Assembly: GCF_029873635.1 (NCBI RefSeq)
Contig: NC_080423.1
Location: 101,680,991-101,744,990, forward strand
Direction: 5' to 3'
DNA from: Malania oleifera
Taxonomy: Eukaryota; Streptophyta; Magnoliopsida; Santalales; Ximeniaceae
Length of the DNA: 64,000 nucleotides
Position 1 is the stretch's first letter. Every line of letters begins with the position of its first letter. Under the pieces are notes generated by a model, which was not told the origin of the DNA, searched no databases, and saw nothing but the letters and a program-made list of their open reading frames with translations. Positions 58,701 through 64,000 of this stretch are shown here, one piece after another. Both the position numbers and the translations under genes were made by a program.

Positions 58701-60936
58701 TGTTTTGAAGATATTAACCTATTTATTGTTGCCAGTGCGTTCCATCTTTGCAGATCATGTTTAGTACAAGTTCAAGGGATGAATACATGAAGTACTGGAT
58801 CAAAGGAAAAGATTGGACTGAGTAGATGTCGAGTAGGAAAGATCAAAAGGACACTCCCTCGAAAGAGCCCAAGCACTATTGATTATGCGCCGAAACTGCG
58901 TAATTGGATGTTTAACCCGGACTTTACGGTTTTTATTTTTAATTAAATATCCAAAATTGTCCAATATTTTAATAAAGTGCCAAAATCATCATTCTTGAAC
59001 TTTATTGCACTATTTATGAAGTTTTGGTAATTTGTTGTCATAGGAAAATTCCCGGGAATCAAAACCGACACCTGTTCGTATTTCATGAATAACTTTTCCG
59101 TCGGAGCTCCGATTGAGACGATTCAAATTTTTGGAGAAAGAGGAAAGGATTATCTACAACTTTTGTGTTTTGAGTTTTTTGAGCTATGAGCTCCAGAAGA
59201 GTCAGATTTGCGATGAACAGAAAATAAAAAAAATAAAAAAATATAGCAATTCGGGTCAACTCCAATTGGTCAAGTTGCCGGGTCGGGTCTCCTATCCGGG
59301 TCTAGGGCTTTCCCCCCTATCCTATTTAACCCTTCTCTTCCTCTTTCTGAGGATGCAGCCCCTAGGGCTCCCCATTCTCCTCTTCTCCATTCTCCTCTTG
59401 TCCTTCTTCTTCTTTAGTTTGTTTTTTTTTGTTCTTTTAAATTCTACTTTGCTCTCTTTCTCTTTTCTCTATTCTCAATTCTCCTTCCCTTTATCCCTCT
59501 CTCTCTCTCTCACTCAAACCTCTTTTGCCCATTGTTGCAGCAGCACAAAAAGCTCCTGCTACACTTTGTTGCTCTCTCCGGCGGCCGCCAACAGCACCAG
59601 CAGATCCGTGAGCCACTCTCCCGCTGTTCCTTGCTCCATGCCACAGCCACGAACCAACCCACACACAGCTGCAGCTGCTGCCACGGCTCCGTGGATTTGT
59701 TTCTCTCTCTCTCTCTTTTCCTTTCTTTCCTTCTTTTATTTACTTTTCTTTGAATCTTAGAATATTGAAGAAAGTTTAGTTTTTTTTTAATGTTATTGGA
59801 GTTTTCTTTCCTTTTGTTTAAGTTGAGTAATGTTGGGTATTTCATTATTATTAAATTAATCTCTTTGTTTATCTAATTGATAGTTATTTTAATTTAGCAT
59901 TCTTAATTAAATTCAGATATTTTTTTTGTCGAAATTCGATTTAGTTTGGGTCTATGATTAATAAAGGTTGTGTTTTTATTGTGTTCCATTATTGTTTACG
60001 TTTTTTTAAATTTCCGTTGAATTCATGTTTGCATTTAAATTGTGAGTCTTGATTTGATCTCTTAATTGTGCTAAAGGTTCGATTTTTAGTAGGTTCGGTT
60101 TTTTTTAGTATGTGTCTAGTTTAGTTTCCATTGTGTGTTTTTAATTCCATGTTTTAGGTTGCCATTTTTAATTAACGCGTGTCCCAGTGTTTCCTTAAGT
60201 AGACTAGGGTTTTCATTATTGTTATTTTAATTCCATGTTTAAAGTTTTCATTTTTAGTTAGTATGATCTAGTATTTCCTTAAGTAGACTAGGGTTTTCAT
60301 TATTGTTATTTAATTCCGTGCGTGATAGTTTTAGGACTTTAATTTGTGTTTTCATTTAAGTCTCCAAAATCTTGAAAACCCAAATCTGAACTGAGTTCAG
60401 TGCTTTTTAATTTCAATTAGAAGAAAGTAAAATCTGAGATTAAAACGCATTCCCTGAGGAGACGATCTAGACCTTAGGCTTAATATTACACGATAGAACT
60501 CCTATACTTGGGATAGCTTTCGAGCTGCTCATTTTTCGAGTGAGTCAACTACCAAAGGAAGCTTAATGTAGAATTATTTCTAATAGGGTGTGTTTGAGGT
60601 AGTATTCGTTGTAACTCTTGCAGTTTTGTTTCATACATAATTTCTAAGAAAGAGTTGAGCAAAATGCACATGCATACTAGGACACATGAGTTTATAGGAT
60701 TTCACCTAAAGTCACAAACTCAACTTTCATAGTTTTCAAAGTTAAATCAAAGAGTTTGACAAAAGAATCCTAAACTCAAAATATGTTTTCATAAGGGACA
60801 AGTTTTTAACATCTTAGTATTATAGACTTTCACATACTTAGTCCCAATTTTGTCAAAACATGTTTTATGTCCTAAAGTCTCAAGAAAAACAAGTACATTT
60901 TCTATATAGGGCATATAAGCATATGAGCATATAAGA
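58701..60936 (+). mobile_element. Putative LTR/leader segment of an Athila/Tat-like gypsy element
   Basis: Features in order: a promoter-like zone with 'cctatttaaccc' (about 59321), a C/T-rich leader (59330-59530 and 59700-59760), and a 3' block 'gaggagacgatctagacc' with 'tacttgggatagctttcgag' (60455-60540), wording found at the LTR end of Athila/Tat gypsy elements. The open frame at 59113-59760 is low-complexity (Leu/Phe/Ser) from the pyrimidine tract. The limits are not defined and no pol is seen. Confidence 0.4.
60138..60318. repeat. Tandem duplication, about 84-bp unit, two copies
   Basis: Both copies contain 'ttccttaagtagactagggt' and 'ttcattattgttatt' followed by TTAATTCC, at about 60191 and 60275. 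Confidence 0.8.
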
Positions 60937-61243
60937 TGTAGAGACCCGAACCCGTAAAAATAAGAAAAGGACAAAAAGGGATTTTGCAGGCTTCGTCGAC
61001 GAAGCTAATGTTCTCGTCAACAGATACCCTTCGGCGCTTCGTCGCCAAAATTCAGAGTCTCATCGACGAATAGATCCCGACCGACATGAAAAATATTAGA
61101 CTTGGGTTTGTCAACGAGGGAGGAGGTTCGGCGACGAACAACCTTCTACATCTCGTCAATGAGGGACCAATTCGTCCATGAGTCTGACCAGGTCAAAAGG
61201 CCTATAAATATCAATTTTCATTGCTTAAGGGTCAAGAAACCCT

Positions 61244-61246
<3 letters not shown>

Positions 61247-61290
<44 letters not shown>
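61247..61290. repeat. (CT)22 microsatellite in LTR leader
   Basis: Pure CT tract just downstream of the TATA box of the LTR starting at 60937. Confidence 0.96.
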
Positions 61291-61296
<6 letters not shown>

Positions 61297-62170
61297 CGTT
61301 TTTCGCCATTCATCACCCCGTTGCGACGATCGAAAGTTACTGCGAGGATCAGGGAGCTAGGGTCTATAGTTCTAGCAGATTAGATTTTCAATTTGGTGAA
61401 AAAGGTTGGGATTTGGTTTTCAAACGTTTTGGTTTCTATTTCAAAATCAGGTAAAGGGATTATGTTTAATGTAGTGTTTTATCGTTTTTTACCGGTGGAT
61501 ATGTTTATGGTGTGAGTATGTTTATGTTTTCAATCGTTTTTCTGAAAACCAACCATTCAAAAGGTTTATTTCTAAAAACTAGGATATACGATATGATATT
61601 TTGCGTAGAAATGAACGGTAGAAAGTTCGATTTGATCCTACAAACCATTTATTCAGTATAGTCTGTAGTTGCCTACAAGCTATGTTTTAAATATGGAAAA
61701 TTATGTAACATGAGAATATGAGTTTTAGAATGATGGAAATTATAGGATGGATATGTTTGTGTAATACTGAACTGTTAGCGAAAATACTGGAATTGTTTTG
61801 AGAAATGCAAGAACTTATGAGAGGGCCGAGGTCGAGTTTGTATTAAATAATTGAGGTCGGGTTTTATGAGTAACAGAGTTTATTTTGAGGTTGGAGTTTG
61901 TATTAAATGGCCGAGTTGTAACAGAGGGGCCAAGGCCGAGTTTGTACTTTATGAGAGGGTTGAGGCTCAAGATGGTATTAAACGGCCGAGGCCGGATTTT
62001 ATGAAATGAGTTTTAAAGTACAGTTTTATTTCCTTAAATTGCATGATATGCTTTAGGAAACTTGTGAACCCAGTGTTGCGAGCGTGGTACCGTTGCCAGA
62101 GAGAGTTTCACTAGTTGACCGCGTGCGCCCACATTTACAAGCGTGTGGTGTTGGGTGGTCCTAGCCGATT

Positions 62171-63030
62171 GATCTAGACAAACAGCACCTTCTGCTCCTC
62201 TGAACACTGCAATACTGCAAATATTTTCTCCATCTCCTGCACCCAATTCTCAGTGACTGTAGGATCCGTCCTTCCTGAGAAAGCTGGAGGATTCATCTTT
62301 ATGAACTTCTCAATCGTACAACCGTGGCCTACAGACAGACCACCCTGTTCTCTCGAACTCCTGGCAATTTCTACCATAACCTGCTGTGCTACGCTGCGTA
62401 AGACTGTATCTGAATCACTACCCGCAGCGCCTGAGGGTCCAGCACCCTCACTCCCACTGGCGTGGGCACTATTTCCACTGTGGTCCATCCTGAAAGAAGA
62501 AATAACTTAACTCAAAACCTCTTTTCCTACGTGTATCCCCCAACTCATATAGTATATTCTCCTAATTAACTTATCACTCCTAATCTTAATTCAAGGTTCA
62601 ATCCTGTAACCTAGATACCCAACCCGACGATAGTTTACAATGAATTTCCTGAAATCGTCACCCCAGGAAAATCATACAAACCACCACGGAAGTCTTGCAT
62701 CTAGACTACAAAACCAGACCTTAAATCCTCTTATCCTATACTCTGGTATTATTACTGCTGCACTCTAGAGTCTACAGAACCTAGTATCCTAGGCTCTGAT
62801 ACCAAATGTAACGTCCCTCAATTTCTTAACATAAAATATCACATAATAAATAAAATGGTCAACCCAAACCCGTGGGTAGCGGGGACACCTGTCAAACACA
62901 GCGGAAAACCTAGCAGCAGTAAACATAAAATCTCAAACATCCAATCATAAAACATAATACCAGAGCATTCTACACATCCTCACATACATCCAAATATCTT
63001 TAGGGTCAAACACAAAATAACTTCAGGAGG

Positions 63031-63085
<55 letters not shown>

Positions 63086-63374
63086 TATATTTAATTAATA
63101 TTAAAAATAATATATTTTATTTAAAATAATAATAAAAAAATAAATTTTAATTATTATTATTTTTTTCTTTTTTTTAATATCCATTTAATTAATTTATTAA
63201 TATTTTTTAAAAATTTTTTTTTTCTTTCTTTTTTCTTTTTCTTTTAAATCCAATTAATTAATTAGTTAATTAATTAAAATTTTAATTAATTATTATTTTT
63301 ATTTATTTTTTATTTTTTTATTTTTTTGGAAATCAATCCACTAATTGTTATATCTCTTTTTGGGGGTTTTTACA
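62171..63374 (-). mobile_element. Gypsy gag/leader/LTR segment, minus strand
   Basis: Minus-strand order from the right: LTR 63374-62817 (TGTAAAAACC to GACGTTACA), primer site at 62816-62802 (antisense ggctctgataccaaa), leader, and the start of gag (62488-62174, opening MDHSGNSAHASGSEG, with MNPPAFSGRTDP). Only the 5' portion of an element is present. It lies within the plus-strand LTR that starts at 60937. Confidence 0.75.
63031..63082. repeat. (AAT)n microsatellite
   Basis: About 17 units of ATA/AAT inside the minus-strand LTR, followed by about 250 bp of A/T-only sequence. Confidence 0.95.
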
Positions 63375-64000
63375 ATGGAAGCCTGCTGACATATATAGAA
63401 AGGAGTTGACTTGGCTTGGGTTGATCCCCTGGGTTTTTGTCTAGCCTTCGGGCCACACAACACTGACCACGGGGGTTTATACATGGCGAGTAGTTCCAAG
63501 GTGTATCTTTTATGCATATCTAAATATTTATGTAATGATGTAAATGTTTTCCCAGTATTGATATATGTTATGAGAAATGAGAAATGAGAAATGAGAAATG
63601 AGTATACATACTATGTTCAGTAAGAGAAAGAGGTATAATTTTAGTATACACTGAAAAGCATACTGTCACACACTGTCATTAACTTAATCTTCCTTACTGA
63701 GAGGTGTCTGACCCCGTTGTACAACATATCTTTTCAAGGAACCTCGGAGATCGAGTTTAGCGGGAACTAGGGGGTGGAGACTAGTGTAGTTATTTTGTTA
63801 GTGTCTTCAAGAACTTAGATATGAGTAGTTATTGTAGTATGCCTTCGAGCTTGTATTTATGGTCATGTGGACCGAGTTTGTGAACTTATTAGATTGAGAT
63901 GTAATATGAGTACGTAAAGACTGGGATGTATGTTGATATTTAGACTCTGGTAATGGATTATGGACAATTTTTTGTTTATTCCGCTGTATATTTTATATAT

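Larger units (their letters stand above)
60937..64000 (+). mobile_element. Gypsy-type LTR (family Z-like), interrupted, runs off the window
   Basis: Opens TGTAGAGACCCG. It has a perfect 16-bp palindrome GCTTCGTCGACGAAGC (60990-61005), further GTCGACG/GTCAACG motifs to 61180, TATAAATA at 61203-61210 and a (CT)n leader. Its downstream landmarks ('cgggccacacaacactgacc', about 63449; 'cttactgagaggtgtctgacc', 63693-63713) resume after a minus-strand insertion at about 62171-63374. The LTR end is not reached by 64000. Confidence 0.75.

Noticed and set aside
59113-59760. A 215-codon open frame.
   Set aside because: Low-complexity Leu/Phe/Ser translation of a pyrimidine-rich leader in retroelement-like DNA, with an overlapping antisense frame of equal length. 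No domain is recognised.
62253-62510. Plus-strand open frame of 85 codons.
   Set aside because: Antisense shadow of the minus-strand gypsy gag start.

Overview
This window is nuclear DNA of a flowering plant, almost certainly a dicot. It is AT-rich, its genes carry GT-AG and GC-AG introns, and it holds nested LTR retrotransposons with tRNA-Met primer sites, a 5S-bearing Cassandra element and a TRIM. I cannot name the species.

Three host genes are well supported. (1) An ENH1-type chloroplast PDZ-rubredoxin protein (1058-4209, minus, six exons, 276 aa). (2) A small LEA protein of the Arabidopsis At5g17165 type (36879-39559, plus, two exons, 142 aa). (3) A P-class pentatricopeptide repeat protein (46458-53465, minus, four exons, about 543 aa, twelve 35-residue repeats). 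A possible terminal exon of an unrecognised gene lies at 44489-44755 (minus). The Arabidopsis counterparts of genes 1 and 2 are neighbours by locus number. Here they point away from each other with about 32.7 kb between their start codons, most of it retrotransposon.

Layout: 1-4842, flank and ENH1. 4843-14992, an old Tork-like Copia element with a perfect TTATT target duplication; a gypsy solo LTR (6614-11527, ACCAA) sits inside it and a second solo LTR (7541-10103, GCAAA) inside that one. 14993-20076, very AT-rich DNA with a diverged direct duplication and a GC-rich island. 20077-26760, a mosaic of minus-strand gypsy LTR pieces with two Cassandra copies in opposite orientation. 26761-36287, a plus-strand Tekay/Del-like gypsy pol region and its 3' LTR, itself hit by two solo LTRs (28227-30397, GATTC; 31037-33096, AGTCC). 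36288-40517, the LEA gene. 40518-41109, a TRIM. 41110-46457, AT-rich with one GC-rich tandem-repeat island. 46458-53465, the PPR gene, whose 5 kb first intron houses an antisense Copia element. 53466-60936, further retroelement remnants including a minus-strand Copia. 60937-64000, a plus-strand gypsy LTR invaded by a minus-strand gypsy gag/LTR segment and running off the window.

The most striking pattern is regulatory. LTRs of two unrelated superfamilies (Copia and gypsy) carry clusters of palindromes centred on GTCGAC just upstream of their TATA boxes. Within ENH1, complementary dinucleotide tracts flank the in-frame exon 2, and two adjacent introns both use GC donors with the same hexamer.
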